Under the pieces are notes generated by a model that searched no databases, was not told the DNA's origin, and was given only the letters and a program-made list of their open reading frames with translations. Positions 1 to 10,362 of a stretch of DNA of 64,000 nt are shown here, piece by piece (position 1 is the first letter of the stretch; each line of letters opens with the position of its first letter). The DNA lies in NCBI RefSeq assembly GCF_001666835.1, contig NZ_LZJF01000027.1:16412-80411 (forward strand), given 5' to 3'. The position numbers were made by a program, and so were the translations under genes. This stretch comes from Mycobacterium sp. E3251. Its GTDB lineage: Bacteria; Actinomycetota; Actinomycetes; Mycobacteriales; Mycobacteriaceae.

Positions 1-27
1 ACATCTGCGAAAAAGGCTAGTGAACGG

Positions 28-1629
28 CTAGCGCTTACCCGCCACCAACGAGAAGACGGCCCGCTGCACCGTGCGGCGGGGCCAGCCGGTCGCGCCGTCG
101 GCGGCCAGCGCGGCGTTGGCCGCGTTGCGCCCGCAGGCTCCGTGCACCGAGCCGCCCGGGGTCGCCGAAGCGCTACCCAGATACAGCCCCTGCACCGGAG
201 TTTCGGCCCGGCCCATGCCGGGTGCCGGGCGGAAGATCAGCATCTGCTGCAATTGCGCGGTGCCGCCGTTGAGCGCCCCCATGTGCAGGTTCGCGTCGCT
301 GGCCTCCAGGTCCGACGGCCGCTGCACGAACCTGTCGATGACCGCCGAACCGAAGCCCGGCGCGTGTTCCTCGATGACCCGGTCCATCCGCTCGGCGAGC
401 CGGTCGGCCGACGCGTCGTCGGCGACGTTGCGCGGCAAATGCGTATAGGCCCAAACACTTTCGGTACCCGCCGGAGACCTGCTCGGATCCGCGGTGGTGG
501 TCTGGCCGAACAACATGAACGGATGCTCGGGCACCACCCGGGTGTTCAGGTCGGCCATCCAGCGAACCAGCCCGTCGCCGTCGGCCCCCAGGTGAACGGT
601 GCCGACATCGTGCAGGTCTTTGGCCCGCCAGGGAACGGCCTTGCCGAGCGCGTAGTTGACCTTGACCACCGGCGGATCCCACGTGAAGTGCTCGAGGTCG
701 CGTAACAGTTTGGGCGGCAACGCATCGGCGGGCAGCATGTCACCGAACAGGCGCGGTGCCGTCACGTCGGCGACGATCGCCCGCCGGGCCGCGACGGTGC
801 GCCCCTCGGCCGTCGTCACCCCGACCGCGCGTCCGCCCCGCACCTGGATGCGGGAAACGTTCTGGTTGCATTCGATTCGCGCGCCCGCCGAGCGGGCACG
901 GTTGACCAGCGCGGCCGTCAGCTGACCGGAACCCCCGACCGGCACGGGCCAGCCGCCGTCCTGGGCCAGCATCGTCATCAGGAATCCCATGGCGCCGCTG
1001 ATCGGCGCGTCGGGAGGGACATCGGCATGCATCGCGTTGCCCAACAACAGAACTCGGGGCGCCTCGCCGACGAACAGCTCGCTCGCCATCGTGTTGGCCG
1101 GCTGCACCAACAGTCGCGCCACCCGAATCGCCTCGGCCGTACCGAGTTTGGTCAGCAGTCGCATCAGCGGGCGCACGGGCGGGAAGGGCGCCAGCATGGC
1201 GTCGAGCAGCGGAGCCTTGATCCGCTGCCACAAGTCCACCAGGCGCCACCAGTTATCGCCGTCGGCGGGTTCCCGCCGCGCGAATTCCGTTGCGGTGCGG
1301 GCGGGGTCGCGATACACGATGGGCGGATCGTCATCGGCCGTGCTGCGCGGATGCCCGACCACCGCCGGCGCGTGCGACCACCGCAACCCGTGGTCTTCGA
1401 GCCGCAGCGCCGCCATCGCCGGTGAGGCCACCGTCATCGGGTAGTAGGAACTGAACAGGTCGGTGATGTAGCCGGGCGTCAGCTCCGCGCTGCGGACCGC
1501 GCCGCCAGGTTCCGGCTGGGCTTCGAGCACCAGCACGTCCCATCCGGCGTCGGCCAGCATCGAGGCGGCGACCAGGCCGTGGTGTCCGGCCCCGATGACG
1601 ACGGCGTCCGCGGTGTCCCGCACGATCAC
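28..1629 (-). CDS. CrtI/phytoene-dehydrogenase-like FAD oxidoreductase
   Basis: A 533-residue FAD-dependent oxidoreductase of the NAD(P)/FAD phytoene desaturase-like superfamily. The N-terminus carries the dinucleotide-binding motif GAGHHG followed by an acidic strand end (VLEAQPEPGGAVRS), and the C-terminus ends with the family's FAD-contact segment around GSASATPGGSVHGACGRNAA. The frame is open further upstream, but the GTG at 1629 is preferred because it overlaps the stop of the upstream SRPBCC gene (GTGA) and places the Rossmann motif near the N-terminus. The pair is therefore probably translationally coupled. The substrate is unknown; lipid or isoprenoid desaturation/isomerisation is usual for the family. 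No membrane segment is evident. Confidence is high for the family, low for any specific reaction. Confidence 0.87.
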   Translation of the reverse strand: MIVRDTADAVVIGAGHHGLVAASMLADAGWDVLVLEAQPEPGGAVRSAELTPGYITDLFSSYYPMTVASPAMAALRLEDHGLRWSHAPAVVGHPRSTADDDPPIVYRDPARTATEFARREPADGDNWWRLVDLWQRIKAPLLDAMLAPFPPVRPLMRLLTKLGTAEAIRVARLLVQPANTMASELFVGEAPRVLLLGNAMHADVPPDAPISGAMGFLMTMLAQDGGWPVPVGGSGQLTAALVNRARSAGARIECNQNVSRIQVRGGRAVGVTTAEGRTVAARRAIVADVTAPRLFGDMLPADALPPKLLRDLEHFTWDPPVVKVNYALGKAVPWRAKDLHDVGTVHLGADGDGLVRWMADLNTRVVPEHPFMLFGQTTTADPSRSPAGTESVWAYTHLPRNVADDASADRLAERMDRVIEEHAPGFGSAVIDRFVQRPSDLEASDANLHMGALNGGTAQLQQMLIFRPAPGMGRAETPVQGLYLGSASATPGGSVHGACGRNAANAALAADGATGWPRRTVQRAVFSLVAGKR

Positions 1630-2084
1630 TTCACCTGGCTCGGCTCCTTGCGCTCCGCCAGGGCCCCCAGTCGCCACAGGCATTCCTTGTTGCGCGGGTA
1701 AGCCGCGGCCAGCGCAAGCGAATTGGGCACGGCGCCCATCGGGCCCTCGACGGGCACTTCGATCATCTCCACCCGGCAGCCCGTCGGGGTCTCGTGCAGC
1801 AGCATCGTTATCCGCGCGGCGCCGAGCGGCCCAAGGCGGGCACACAGCACCAGCTTGTGCGGCGGTTCCGCCTCTTCGACGACGGTCGCGTCGTTGATCA
1901 CCAGCGGCCAGATCCCGATCGAGTGCCTTATCGATGAGCCGGGCTCCGGCCAGTTCGGATCGACCGCCCGCATGCGGCTGTTGCCCACCACCCATTGGGT
2001 GTAGGTCCACCCTTGGGCCAGCACTTCCCACACCCGCTCGCAAGGCGCGGCCACGTCCCGCGTCGCACTCAGCACCACAACCAA
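1626..2084 (-). CDS. SRPBCC (polyketide cyclase/START-like) family protein
   Basis: A 152-residue single-domain protein that begins VVVLSATRDVAAPCERVWEV, the typical first strand and helix of the SRPBCC/polyketide cyclase fold, and continues with the alternating strands and long C-terminal helix of that family. These small helix-grip proteins bind hydrophobic ligands. Its stop overlaps the start of the following FAD oxidoreductase by four bases, so the two probably work on the same lipid-like substrate. That functional link is inference. A small membrane-protein gene lies divergently across a 128-bp gap that must hold both promoters. Confidence 0.82.
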   Translation of the reverse strand: MVVVLSATRDVAAPCERVWEVLAQGWTYTQWVVGNSRMRAVDPNWPEPGSSIRHSIGIWPLVINDATVVEEAEPPHKLVLCARLGPLGAARITMLLHETPTGCRVEMIEVPVEGPMGAVPNSLALAAAYPRNKECLWRLGALAERKEPSQVK

Positions 2085-2212
2085 TTCCCCTTTCGCTACC
2101 GCGGCGGAATACCCACGTAGCGGGCGTCGTACCGGATCAAATTCGGGTTTACCGGCCCCCGACAGTGGTTAATCTTCTAGCGGTCCAAATCCGGACGGCG
2201 AAAGGCGAGATC

Positions 2213-2557
2213 GTGACGATTCGACGGTTGATCCTCGGTGTGGGCGCGGTTCTTTTGCTGGCCGGTGTGATCGGGCTGTTGGCGCCGGTGTCGATTTCCG
2301 ACGGCAACGGCCATTCGATCGGGTGCGGCAACGCCGTCGCGACGGACCTGTCCGCGGCCAGAAGCGCGAACAACAACAGCGTGGCGAACATCCCGATCCT
2401 GAATCAGGTCGTGCCCCACACCGACTATGTGGCGCAGTGCCAGTCGTCGGTGGGCAGTCGGCGCATGTGGTCCATTCCGCTGGCCGTCATCGGGCTGATC
2501 GCGATCGGCGGGGTGTTGCTCACGGGCCGTCAGGGCGCGGCGCGGGCGGGCACCTGA
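2213..2557 (+). CDS. Small two-TM membrane protein
   Basis: A 114-residue protein with two hydrophobic segments, about residues 5-27 (LILGVGAVLLLAGVIGLLAP) and about 84-103 (WSIPLAVIGLIAIGGVLLTG). They flank a polar loop of roughly 55 residues with two cysteines (IGCGNAV and VAQCQSS) that could form a disulfide if the loop faces outside. The GTG start is preceded by a purine-rich AAAGGCGAGA ribosome-binding site. The gene is divergent from the SRPBCC gene and convergent with ephD. I do not recognise a named family; function unknown. Confidence 0.75.
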   Translation: MTIRRLILGVGAVLLLAGVIGLLAPVSISDGNGHSIGCGNAVATDLSAARSANNNSVANIPILNQVVPHTDYVAQCQSSVGSRRMWSIPLAVIGLIAIGGVLLTGRQGAARAGT

Positions 2558-2565
2558 ACCGCGGG

Positions 2566-4341
2566 TCAGATCACCCGCATCCGCGCGAAGTTGCGCAGGC
2601 CCTGCGGCGCGACGCGCGAAAGTCCGTACAGCGCATAGGCTTCGGGGGCCACGGGGCGAATCGGCTTCTTCTTCTTGACCGACGACAGGATCGCGTTGGC
2701 GACCTTGTCGGGGCCGTAGTGCCGCAGCGCGAACATCTTGCCGAGCTGGCCGCGCCGGCCGTCGACCTGTTCGACCTTTCCGGCGGGCGCGTCGAACCGG
2801 GTGGTGTTGATGATGTTGGTGTCGATGACGCCCGGGCAGATAGTGGTCAGCCCCACTCCCGCGGCGTCGAGTTCGGCGCGCAGGCAATCGGAGAACATGT
2901 AGGTCGCCGCCTTCGAGGTGCAGTACGCGTTCAGCGACTGCAGCGGGGCGTAGGCGGCCATCGACGACACGTTGACGATGTACCCGCCGGTGCCCCGCTC
3001 GACCAGCCGGCGCGCGAAGGACCGGCAGCCGTTGACCACGCCGCCCAGGTTAACGTCGAGCACCCGGTCGAACTGGTCGGCCGGGGTGTCCAGGAAGCCC
3101 CCGGCTTGGCCGATGCCGGCGTTGTTGACCACGATGTCGGGCACCCCGTGCTCGGCGCTGACCCGCTCGGCGAACGCCTCCACGGCCGCGGCGTCGGACA
3201 CGTCCAGCACGTAGGGGTGCGCGACGCCGCCGCGGGTGGCGATCTCGTCGGCCGTGGCCTTGACGGCCGCCTCGTCGATGTCGCTGATGACCAGCTCGGC
3301 GCCCTCCCGTGCGAACGCGAACGCCGTCTCGCGACCGATTCCGCTGCCGGCGCCGGTGACCGACACCAGGGTGTCGCCGAAGGATCCGCGGGGGCGGCCG
3401 ACCTGCGCGCGCAGTAGCGCGCGGCTGGGTGGTTTGCCCTCGGCCAGGTCGGCGAACTCGTGCACCGCAGCCGCCATCACCTGCGGGTGGGACATCGGCG
3501 AAAAGTGGCCGGCCTTGATGTCGCGCCGCCACAGCCGCGGTACGAAGCGCGGGGTGTGGTCGTACCCGTACGGCCGCACGTACTTGTCCTTGGTGTTGAC
3601 GATCAGCTGCACGGGCACGTCGACGACGTGGACGCCCTGCCCGCGGCCGGAGAACGAGCGAAAGTAGTTGGCGGGATAGGTCTTCACCGAACGGGCGGCG
3701 TCGCGGGCCAGGTGCGGCGAGTGGTGAATCTGCTCGACGGGGATGTTGTCCACCGCGTTGCGCCGAAGCGCCGGGATCGACAGCGTCAGCCGCAACGCCA
3801 GCGGCGCGAGCACCGGGATCGAGAAGAAGATCATGTAGGTCAGCCGCAGCGCCTGGCTGATCGCCCGGGCGAAGGTGCGCGGGCGCCAGGGCCGCCGCAG
3901 GCCGCTGAAGATGTAGTCGACCAGTTGGTCCTGGCTGGGGCCGGACACCGACGTGAACGTGGCGACCCGGTCAGCGGCGCCCGGCCGCTTCAGGTAGTGC
4001 CACACGCCGACCGAGCCCCAGTCGTGGGCGAGCACGTGCACGGGCCGGCCGGGGCTGAGCTCGGCGGTCACCGCGGCGAAGTCATCGGCGAACCGGTCCA
4101 TGCGGTACGCCGACACCGGCTTGGGCGCCGAGGACTCACCGACGCCACGGTTGTCGTACCGCAGGATGCGGAACCGGTCGGCCAGCAGCGGCACGACACC
4201 GCCCCACAGCACGTGGGAGTCGGGGAAGCCGTGCACCAACACGACGGTGGGCCCGTCGGGGTTGCCTTCCTCGTAGACCGCGATTCGCGCGCCGTCGGCG
4301 CTGTCGACGAAATGCTGGACTAGCTGTTGTGTTGCCGGCAT
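2566..4341 (-). CDS. ephD: EphD: epoxide hydrolase / short-chain dehydrogenase fusion
   Basis: A 591-residue two-domain enzyme close in length to M. tuberculosis EphD (Rv2214c). Residues about 1-290 form an alpha/beta-hydrolase domain with the oxyanion segment HGFPDSH and a nucleophile elbow HDWGSVG (Asp nucleophile, as in epoxide hydrolases). Residues about 300-591 form a short-chain dehydrogenase with TGAGSGIG for the cofactor, NNAG, and the catalytic YCTSK (YxxxK) signature. In M. tuberculosis EphD has been linked to epoxymycolate metabolism; that is literature knowledge, not visible here. The ATG at 4341 starts MPATQQLVQHF, matching the family N-terminus; an in-frame upstream start is rejected for lack of conservation. 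It is divergent from dlaT, with about 200 bp between them. Confidence 0.93.
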   Translation of the reverse strand: MPATQQLVQHFVDSADGARIAVYEEGNPDGPTVVLVHGFPDSHVLWGGVVPLLADRFRILRYDNRGVGESSAPKPVSAYRMDRFADDFAAVTAELSPGRPVHVLAHDWGSVGVWHYLKRPGAADRVATFTSVSGPSQDQLVDYIFSGLRRPWRPRTFARAISQALRLTYMIFFSIPVLAPLALRLTLSIPALRRNAVDNIPVEQIHHSPHLARDAARSVKTYPANYFRSFSGRGQGVHVVDVPVQLIVNTKDKYVRPYGYDHTPRFVPRLWRRDIKAGHFSPMSHPQVMAAAVHEFADLAEGKPPSRALLRAQVGRPRGSFGDTLVSVTGAGSGIGRETAFAFAREGAELVISDIDEAAVKATADEIATRGGVAHPYVLDVSDAAAVEAFAERVSAEHGVPDIVVNNAGIGQAGGFLDTPADQFDRVLDVNLGGVVNGCRSFARRLVERGTGGYIVNVSSMAAYAPLQSLNAYCTSKAATYMFSDCLRAELDAAGVGLTTICPGVIDTNIINTTRFDAPAGKVEQVDGRRGQLGKMFALRHYGPDKVANAILSSVKKKKPIRPVAPEAYALYGLSRVAPQGLRNFARMRVI

Positions 4342-4537
4342 CTCCGACCTCCCCGCTTCAACTGCAGTGGCCACACCGTAGCAAGGGCGTTCGGGGCGTC
4401 CCGGCAACCGCGCGCGGTCCGCCCTGGATGTGTGCCGGTGCGGACGCAGTGACAGGATAGTTTTGGATAGTTACTTCGAACGGCTAGCGACATGTTCGAC
4501 CCACCCCGACCCACGAGCGATCGAGGAGTCAAAAACG

Positions 4538-6337
4538 ATGGCCTTCTCCGTCCAGATGCCGGCACTCGGTGAGAGCGTCACCGAAGGGACGGTCACCCGG
4601 TGGCTCAAGCAGGAAGGCGACACGGTCGAGCTCGACGAGCCCCTCGTCGAGGTGTCCACCGACAAGGTCGACACCGAAATCCCGTCGCCCGCCGCGGGTG
4701 TGCTGACCAAGATCGTCGCCCAGGAGGACGACACCGTCGAGGTGGGCGGCGAGCTGGCCGTGATCGGCGACTCGGCGGAGGGTGGTTCGGAGGGCGGCGG
4801 TTCCGAGGCGGCCCCGCAGGCGCCCAGCCAGCCCGAGCCGCAGGCCGAATCCGCCCCGCCGGCCCAACCCGAGCCCGAACCCGAAGCGCCGGCCCAGCCG
4901 GAGCCCGAGCCCCAGCCCGCTGCGCAGAGCTCCGGCGGCGGCGACGCCACCCCGGTGTTGATGCCCGAGCTCGGCGAGTCTGTGGCCGAGGGCACGGTGA
5001 CCCGCTGGCTGAAGAAGGTCGGCGACTCGGTCCAGGTGGACGACGCGCTGGTGGAGGTGTCGACCGACAAGGTGGACACCGAGATCCCGTCCCCGGTGGC
5101 CGGCGTCCTGATCAGCATCACCGCCGAAGAGGACGCCACCGTCCCGGTCGGCGGCGAGCTGGCCCGCATCGGCAGCGGCTCGGAAGCCGCTTCCGCGCCC
5201 ACGCCCCCGCCCGCCCCCAAACCGGAACCCAAGCCCGAGCCGGCACCCGAGCCGCCCAAGGCCGAGGCGAAGCCCGAACCGCAGCCGGTTTCGCAGCCCG
5301 AGCCCGCACCGAAAGCCCAACCGGCGCAGGCACAACCGGCGGCCGAGCCGAGCGGCTCGAGCCCGAACGGCGCACCGTACGTGACCCCGCTGGTGCGCAA
5401 ACTTGCCACCGAGCACAACATCGATCTCGCCGAAATCAGCGGCACCGGCGTCGGCGGCCGCATCCGCAAGCAAGACGTGCTCGCCGCGGCGGAAAAGAAG
5501 CAACAGGCCCAGAAGGCGCCCGCGCCGCCGCAGGCGCCGCCCGCTGCCGCGCCGGCCCGGGACGGCAAGCCGGCTCCGGCGGCCGCGCCCACCCCGGCGC
5601 CGGCGCTGGCGCACCTGCGCGGCACCACGCAGAAGGCCAGCCGGATCCGCCAGCTCACGGCGAACAAAACTCGGGAATCCCTGCAGGCCACGGCCCAGCT
5701 CACCCAGACGCACGAGGTCGACATGACCAGGATCGTCGGGTTGCGGGCCAGGGCGAAGTCGGCGTTCGCCGAACGCGAGGGGGTGAACCTGACGTTCCTG
5801 CCGTTCATCGCCAGGGCGGTGATCGACGCGTTGAAGATCCACCCCAACATCAACGCGAGCTACAACGAGCAGACCAAGGAGATCACCTACTACGACGCCG
5901 AACATCTCGGCTTCGCCGTCGACACCGATCAGGGCCTGCTCTCCCCCGTCATCCACAACGCCGGCGACCTCTCGCTGGCGGGACTGGCCCGGGCCATCGC
6001 CGACATCGCCGCGCGCGCCCGCTCCGGTGACCTCAAACCGGACGAACTGTCCGGCGGAACCTTCACCATCACCAACATCGGCAGCCAGGGCGCGTTGTTC
6101 GACACCCCCATCCTGGTCCCGCCGCAGGCCGCCATGCTGGGCACCGGGGCCATCGTGAAGCGGCCCAGGGTGATCGTCGACGAATTCGGCAACGAGTCCA
6201 TCGGCGTGCGCTCCATCTGCTATCTCCCGCTCACCTATGACCATCGGCTCATCGACGGCGCTGATGCCGGACGCTTCCTCACCACGATCAAGAACCGGCT
6301 CGAAGAGGGAGCGTTCGAGGCCGACTTGGGTCTTTAG
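4538..6337 (+). CDS. dlaT: Dihydrolipoamide acyltransferase DlaT (E2)
   Basis: E2 core of the mycobacterial pyruvate dehydrogenase complex, also a partner of the peroxynitrite reductase/peroxidase system in M. tuberculosis (Rv2215). The 599 residues contain two lipoyl domains, each with the motif [14 protein letters not shown]; the lipoylated lysines are about residues 43 and 178. A peripheral-subunit (E3)-binding domain lies about 281-317 ([10 protein letters not shown]...GGRIRKQDV). The catalytic acyltransferase domain carries the HxxxDG active site DHRLIDG, His about residue 569. The linkers are very rich in Pro, Glu and Ala and make the protein longer than the 553-residue M. tuberculosis form. 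The start follows a GAGGAG ribosome-binding site. lipB and lipA, which supply its cofactor, lie just downstream. Confidence 0.96.
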   Translation: MAFSVQMPALGESVTEGTVTRWLKQEGDTVELDEPLVEVSTDKVDTEIPSPAAGVLTKIVAQEDDTVEVGGELAVIGDSAEGGSEGGGSEAAPQAPSQPEPQAESAPPAQPEPEPEAPAQPEPEPQPAAQSSGGGDATPVLMPELGESVAEGTVTRWLKKVGDSVQVDDALVEVSTDKVDTEIPSPVAGVLISITAEEDATVPVGGELARIGSGSEAASAPTPPPAPKPEPKPEPAPEPPKAEAKPEPQPVSQPEPAPKAQPAQAQPAAEPSGSSPNGAPYVTPLVRKLATEHNIDLAEISGTGVGGRIRKQDVLAAAEKKQQAQKAPAPPQAPPAAAPARDGKPAPAAAPTPAPALAHLRGTTQKASRIRQLTANKTRESLQATAQLTQTHEVDMTRIVGLRARAKSAFAEREGVNLTFLPFIARAVIDALKIHPNINASYNEQTKEITYYDAEHLGFAVDTDQGLLSPVIHNAGDLSLAGLARAIADIAARARSGDLKPDELSGGTFTITNIGSQGALFDTPILVPPQAAMLGTGAIVKRPRVIVDEFGNESIGVRSICYLPLTYDHRLIDGADAGRFLTTIKNRLEEGAFEADLGL

Positions 6338-6352
6338 GGGGGCGGGCATACG

Positions 6353-7264
6353 GTGGCCAAGCTCGTCATCGCCATAGCGGGTTCGTCCGGACTGATCGGA
6401 TCCGCTTTGACCGCGGCGCTGCGTGCGGCCGACCACCGGGTGTTGCGCATCGTGCGCCGCGCGCCGTCGAATTCCGACGAATTGCACTGGAACCCCGAGA
6501 GCGGCGAGATCGACGTCGACGCGATCAGCGACGTCGACGCCGTCGTCAACCTGTGCGGTGTCAACATCGGCCAGCGTCGCTGGTCGGGCGCCTTCAAGCA
6601 GGGCCTGCGGGACAGCCGCATCGCTCCCACCGAAGTCTTGGCGCACGCCGTCGCCGAGGCCGGGGTGGGCACCCTGGTCAACGCCAGCGCGGTGGGCTAC
6701 TACGGGAACACCAAGGACCGCGTGGTCGACGAAAACGACCGGGCGGGAAAGGGATTCCTGGCCCAGCTGTGCGAAGACTGGGAGGCCGCCACGCTGCCGG
6801 CGCAATACGGTGGCGCCCGGGTGGTGCTCGCCCGCACCGGGCTGGTGTTCTCCCCCGCGGGCGGCGCGCTGGGGCGCCTACGGCCGTTGTTTCGGACGGG
6901 CCTCGGGGCCAGGCTGGGCAGCGGCCGTCAATACATGTCCTGGATCACCCTGGAGGACGAGGTGCGCGCGCTGCTGTTCGCGATCACCAACACCGCGCTG
7001 TCCGGGCCGGTCAACCTGACCGGGCCCGCGCCGGTCACCAATGCCGAATTCACCACCGCATTCGGGCGGGCGGTCAACCGGCCGACGCCGTTGATGATGC
7101 CAGGGTTCGCCGTGCGGGCCGCGCTCGGTGAGTTCGCCGACGAGGGTGTGCTGATCGGCCAGCGCGCCATCCCGTCCGCGCTGGAGCGGGCCGGTTTCCA
7201 GTTCCACCACAACACGATTGGTGAGGCGCTCGGCTACGCCACGGCGCGACGCGACCGCGACTAG
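6353..7264 (+). CDS. TIGR01777 family NAD-dependent epimerase-like protein
   Basis: A 303-residue extended short-chain dehydrogenase-like protein, orthologous by position and sequence to M. tuberculosis Rv2216. The N-terminus has the nucleotide-binding motif [11 protein letters not shown]; the middle has [10 protein letters not shown], the family version of the YxxxK region; the C-terminal DUF1731-like part ends the protein. It starts with GTG 15 bases after the dlaT stop, behind a GGGGGGCGGG purine run, so it is probably co-transcribed with dlaT. The E. coli homologue is YfcH; substrate unknown. Confidence is high for the family, and no reaction is proposed. Confidence 0.9.
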   Translation: MAKLVIAIAGSSGLIGSALTAALRAADHRVLRIVRRAPSNSDELHWNPESGEIDVDAISDVDAVVNLCGVNIGQRRWSGAFKQGLRDSRIAPTEVLAHAVAEAGVGTLVNASAVGYYGNTKDRVVDENDRAGKGFLAQLCEDWEAATLPAQYGGARVVLARTGLVFSPAGGALGRLRPLFRTGLGARLGSGRQYMSWITLEDEVRALLFAITNTALSGPVNLTGPAPVTNAEFTTAFGRAVNRPTPLMMPGFAVRAALGEFADEGVLIGQRAIPSALERAGFQFHHNTIGEALGYATARRDRD

Positions 7265-7356
7265 CCACGGCCGGCGAGTGTGGCTGACGCCGCCCAGCGT
7301 CACGCCAGCGTGGCGCGGCGTCGCGGGGCGCCTGCCCGGCGAGTACCGTCGCGAAC

Positions 7357-8055
7357 GTGATCGACTCCATCCGGTCCAGCCGGGCCGCGATCGACGTTCG
7401 CCAGCTCGGAACGGTCGACTACCGCACCGCCTGGCAGCTGCAGCGCGAGCTGGCCGATGCGAGGGTCGCCGGCGGCAGCGACACACTGCTGCTGCTGGAG
7501 CACCCGCCCGTCTACACCGCGGGGCGGCGCACCGAGCCGCACGAACGGCCGGTGATCGGCACCCCCGTGGTCGACACCGACCGCGGCGGCAAGATCACCT
7601 GGCACGGCCCGGGGCAGCTGGTCGGGTATCCGATCATCGGCCTGGCTGAACCGCTCGACGTGGTGAACTACGTTCGCCGCCTCGAGGAGGCGCTGATCAA
7701 GGTGTGCGGCGACCTGGGCCTTCAGACATGCCGGGTGCACGGCCGCTCCGGGGTGTGGGTGCCCGGCAGTGGCGGCCGCCCCGACCGCAAGGTGGCGGCC
7801 ATCGGCGTCCGGGTGTCACGCGCGACCACCCTGCACGGGTTCGCGCTCAACTGCGACTGCGACCTCGGCGCGTTCGGCACGATCGTGCCCTGTGGCATCA
7901 GCGACGCCGGCGTGACGTCGTTGTCCGCCGAGCTGGGACGTCCGGTGGTGGTCGACGACGTCCGCGCGGCCGTCGCCGCCGCTGTCTGCGATGCCCTCGA
8001 CGGCGCCCTGCCGGTCCAGGAACACCCGGGCACGCGCGTAGCATCAGCCATGTGA
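7357..8055 (+). CDS. lipB: Octanoyl-[acyl carrier protein]:protein N-octanoyltransferase
   Basis: LipB moves the octanoyl chain from acyl carrier protein to the lipoyl-domain lysine of E2/H proteins, the first step of lipoate synthesis. The 232-residue sequence contains the signature [17 protein letters not shown], the catalytic-dyad lysine in [11 protein letters not shown], and the catalytic cysteine in [10 protein letters not shown]. Start is GTG at 7357. The last codons ATG TGA overlap the GTG of lipA by four bases (GTGA), giving translational coupling. It sits between the E2 gene dlaT and lipA, as in M. tuberculosis (Rv2217). Confidence 0.96.
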   Translation: MIDSIRSSRAAIDVRQLGTVDYRTAWQLQRELADARVAGGSDTLLLLEHPPVYTAGRRTEPHERPVIGTPVVDTDRGGKITWHGPGQLVGYPIIGLAEPLDVVNYVRRLEEALIKVCGDLGLQTCRVHGRSGVWVPGSGGRPDRKVAAIGVRVSRATTLHGFALNCDCDLGAFGTIVPCGISDAGVTSLSAELGRPVVVDDVRAAVAAAVCDALDGALPVQEHPGTRVASAM

Positions 8056-8975
8056 CTGTCGCACCCGAAGGCCGCAAATTGCTGCGCCTCGAGGTCCGCA
8101 ACGCGCAAACGCCGATCGAACGCAAGCCGCCGTGGATCAAGGTCCGGGCCCGGATGGGACCCGAATACACCCAGTTGAAGGGCCTGGTCCGCCGCGAGGG
8201 GCTGCACACGGTCTGCGAAGAGGCCGGCTGCCCCAACATCTTCGAGTGCTGGGAGGACCGGGAAGCCACCTTTCTGATCGGTGGTGACCAGTGCACCCGG
8301 CGCTGCGACTTCTGCCAGATCGACACCGGCAAGCCCGCCGACTTGGACCGCGACGAGCCGAGGCGCGTCGCCGACAGCGTGCGCACCATGGGACTGCGTT
8401 ACGCCACCATCACCGGCGTGGCCCGCGATGACCTGCCCGACGGGGGGGCCTGGCTCTACGCCGAGACGGTGCGCGCCATCAAGGAACTCAACCCGTCGAC
8501 CGGCGTCGAATTGTTGATCCCCGACTTCAACGGCGAGCCCGCCCGGCTTGCCGAGGTTTTCGGAACCCGCCCGGAAGTGTTGGCGCACAACGTCGAAACC
8601 GTGCCCCGCATCTTCAAGCGGATCCGGCCCGCGTTCAGCTACCGGCGCAGCCTCGACGTCATCACCGCGGCGCGCGATGCCGGGCTGGTCACCAAGAGCA
8701 ATCTCATTCTCGGGCTGGGCGAAACCGCCGACGAGGTGCGCACCGCCCTGGCCGACCTGCGGGGCGCCGGCTGCGACATCGTCACCATCACCCAATACCT
8801 GCGACCGTCGACGCGGCACCATCCGGTCGAACGCTGGGTGCATCCCGACGAGTTCGTCGAGTTCGCCCGGCACGCCGAGGCGCTGGGCTTCGCCGGCGTG
8901 CTGGCCGGGCCGCTGGTGCGGTCGTCCTACCGGGCGGGCCGGCTCTACGAGCAGGCCGCGCGCACCCGCGCCTGA
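8052..8975 (+). CDS. lipA: Lipoyl synthase (radical SAM)
   Basis: LipA inserts two sulfur atoms into the protein-bound octanoyl group. The 307-residue protein has both iron-sulfur cluster motifs of the family: the auxiliary cluster [12 protein letters not shown] (CX4CX5C) and the radical-SAM cluster CTRRCDFC (CX3CX2C). It ends with the conserved [17 protein letters not shown] region. The GTG at 8052 overlaps the lipB stop and gives an N-terminus ([18 protein letters not shown]) that matches mycobacterial LipA; an open frame further upstream inside lipB is not used. Confidence 0.96.
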   Translation: MTVAPEGRKLLRLEVRNAQTPIERKPPWIKVRARMGPEYTQLKGLVRREGLHTVCEEAGCPNIFECWEDREATFLIGGDQCTRRCDFCQIDTGKPADLDRDEPRRVADSVRTMGLRYATITGVARDDLPDGGAWLYAETVRAIKELNPSTGVELLIPDFNGEPARLAEVFGTRPEVLAHNVETVPRIFKRIRPAFSYRRSLDVITAARDAGLVTKSNLILGLGETADEVRTALADLRGAGCDIVTITQYLRPSTRHHPVERWVHPDEFVEFARHAEALGFAGVLAGPLVRSSYRAGRLYEQAARTRA

Positions 8976-9023
8976 AGATGCCGCGGCGCGCTAGTCACCG
9001 GCGCCGGTACGTATTCTTTGACT

Positions 9024-9776
9024 ATGGCTAAACCCCGCAACGCCGCTGAGAACAAGGCCGCCCGAGCGCAGGCGCAAGCCGCGCGCAAGGCCGCCGCGAA
9101 GGAGCGGCGCGCCCAGCTGTGGCAGGCGTTCAACATGCAGCGCCGCGAGGACAAGCGGCTGCTGCCCTACATGATCGGTGCCTTCGTCCTGATCATCGCC
9201 ATCTCGGTGGCGGTCGGTGTGTGGGCCGGCGGGCTGACGATGATCACCCTGATCCCGCTGGGCGTGGTGCTGGGCGGGCTGGTCGCCTTCATCATCTTCG
9301 GCCGCCGCGCCCAGAAGAGCGTCTACAGCAAGGCCGAGGGCCAAACCGGTGCCGCCGCATGGGCTTTGGATAACTTGCGCGGCAAGTGGCGGGTGACGCC
9401 GGGGGTGGCCGCGACCGGCCACCTCGACGCGGTGCACCGGGTCATCGGCCGGCCCGGCGTCATCTTGGTCGGGGAAGGGTCGTCGGCACGGGTCCGGCCG
9501 CTGCTGGCCCAGGAGAAGAAGCGCACCGCGCGGCTGATCGGCGACGTGCCGATTTACGACATCATCGTCGGCAATGGCGACGACGAGGTTCCGCTGTCCA
9601 AGCTGGAGCGCCACCTCAACCGACTGCCGGCCAACATCACCGCCAAACAGATGGACACGCTGGAGTCCCGGTTGGCCGCGTTGGGAACGCGGGCCGGTGC
9701 CGCCGTCCTACCGAAGGGACCGCTCCCCAACGCCGGCAAGATGCGGGGCGTGCAGCGCACCGTGCGCCGCAAGTAG
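9024..9776 (+). CDS. DUF4191 family membrane protein (Rv2219-like)
   Basis: A 250-residue conserved actinobacterial membrane protein, same length as M. tuberculosis Rv2219. It starts with a highly basic alanine-rich segment (about residues 1-45), followed by two adjacent transmembrane helices at about 50-97 (MIGAFVLIIAISVAVGVWAG and LIPLGVVLGGLVAFIIFG) and a soluble C-terminal part. The ATG at 9024 is preferred over a TTG two codons upstream. Function is not established. It lies immediately after lipA and is convergent with the RDD-protein gene. Confidence 0.88.
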   Translation: MAKPRNAAENKAARAQAQAARKAAAKERRAQLWQAFNMQRREDKRLLPYMIGAFVLIIAISVAVGVWAGGLTMITLIPLGVVLGGLVAFIIFGRRAQKSVYSKAEGQTGAAAWALDNLRGKWRVTPGVAATGHLDAVHRVIGRPGVILVGEGSSARVRPLLAQEKKRTARLIGDVPIYDIIVGNGDDEVPLSKLERHLNRLPANITAKQMDTLESRLAALGTRAGAAVLPKGPLPNAGKMRGVQRTVRRK

Positions 9777-9784
9777 CCCTCGAC

Positions 9785-10207
9785 TCAGCGTCGCACGACC
9801 GCGGTTGCGGTCAGCCGATCCTGTAGACCACGGCCGTCCCAGTCGGTGAACAACGCCGGGACGACCGTTCCCACCAGCACGCCCCGCACCACCGCGCGGA
9901 CGATGCCGACCGCCGCCTGCCCGTCGACCGGCACCACCCGCAGCCCCAGCACCAACTGCCCCGGCGTGAAGCCGAACAGCCGCACCGAGACCACGCCCAA
10001 CACGAACCAGATGGCCAGCACCGCCGTCGCCAGCATGTGTTCGGAGAAAGCACCGAAGCGCAGGGCCAGCGCCGCCAGGCCGTAGGAGATCAGCCAGTCG
10101 ATCATCAACGCGCCGAGCCGGCGTCCCATCGGGGCCAGGGACCCCGGTCCGGTTTCCGGCAGGCCCAGCTTCTCGCCGGGGTACGCGGACCGCGATTCGG
10201 ACGTCAT
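9785..10207 (-). CDS. RDD family membrane protein (Rv2219A-like)
   Basis: A 140-residue protein of the RDD family. The family signature is visible in MGRRLGALMIDWLISYGLAA (Arg and Asp near the first helix). Three hydrophobic segments follow: about residues 35-55, 64-84 (ATAVLAIWFVLGVVSVRLFG) and 105-125. The ATG at 10207 is chosen because it matches the length of M. tuberculosis Rv2219A; the open frame continues upstream without family similarity. It is divergent from glnA1 and so shares the upstream region that holds the GlnR-like operator. Function unknown. Confidence 0.86.
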   Translation of the reverse strand: MTSESRSAYPGEKLGLPETGPGSLAPMGRRLGALMIDWLISYGLAALALRFGAFSEHMLATAVLAIWFVLGVVSVRLFGFTPGQLVLGLRVVPVDGQAAVGIVRAVVRGVLVGTVVPALFTDWDGRGLQDRLTATAVVRR

Positions 10208-10362
10208 CGGCCGAAACCGGGGTTCGGTTCCCTGACCTGCACGGGCCGGGCCAAAAAGACAACGCTGCGCTCGGGCGCCGGACCAGATACGATCTTGCGA
10301 TCCATGGCCCCACAATAGAACCCGCCGCCGACGCCGCCTCTTTTGTGGATGACACGGGTCGC

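Noticed and set aside
4529..6805. Very long open frame on the minus strand across dlaT and the TIGR01777 gene
   Set aside because: It is antisense to two clearly conserved genes, is compositionally skewed (Gly/Arg-rich), and shows no domain; a typical high-GC shadow frame.
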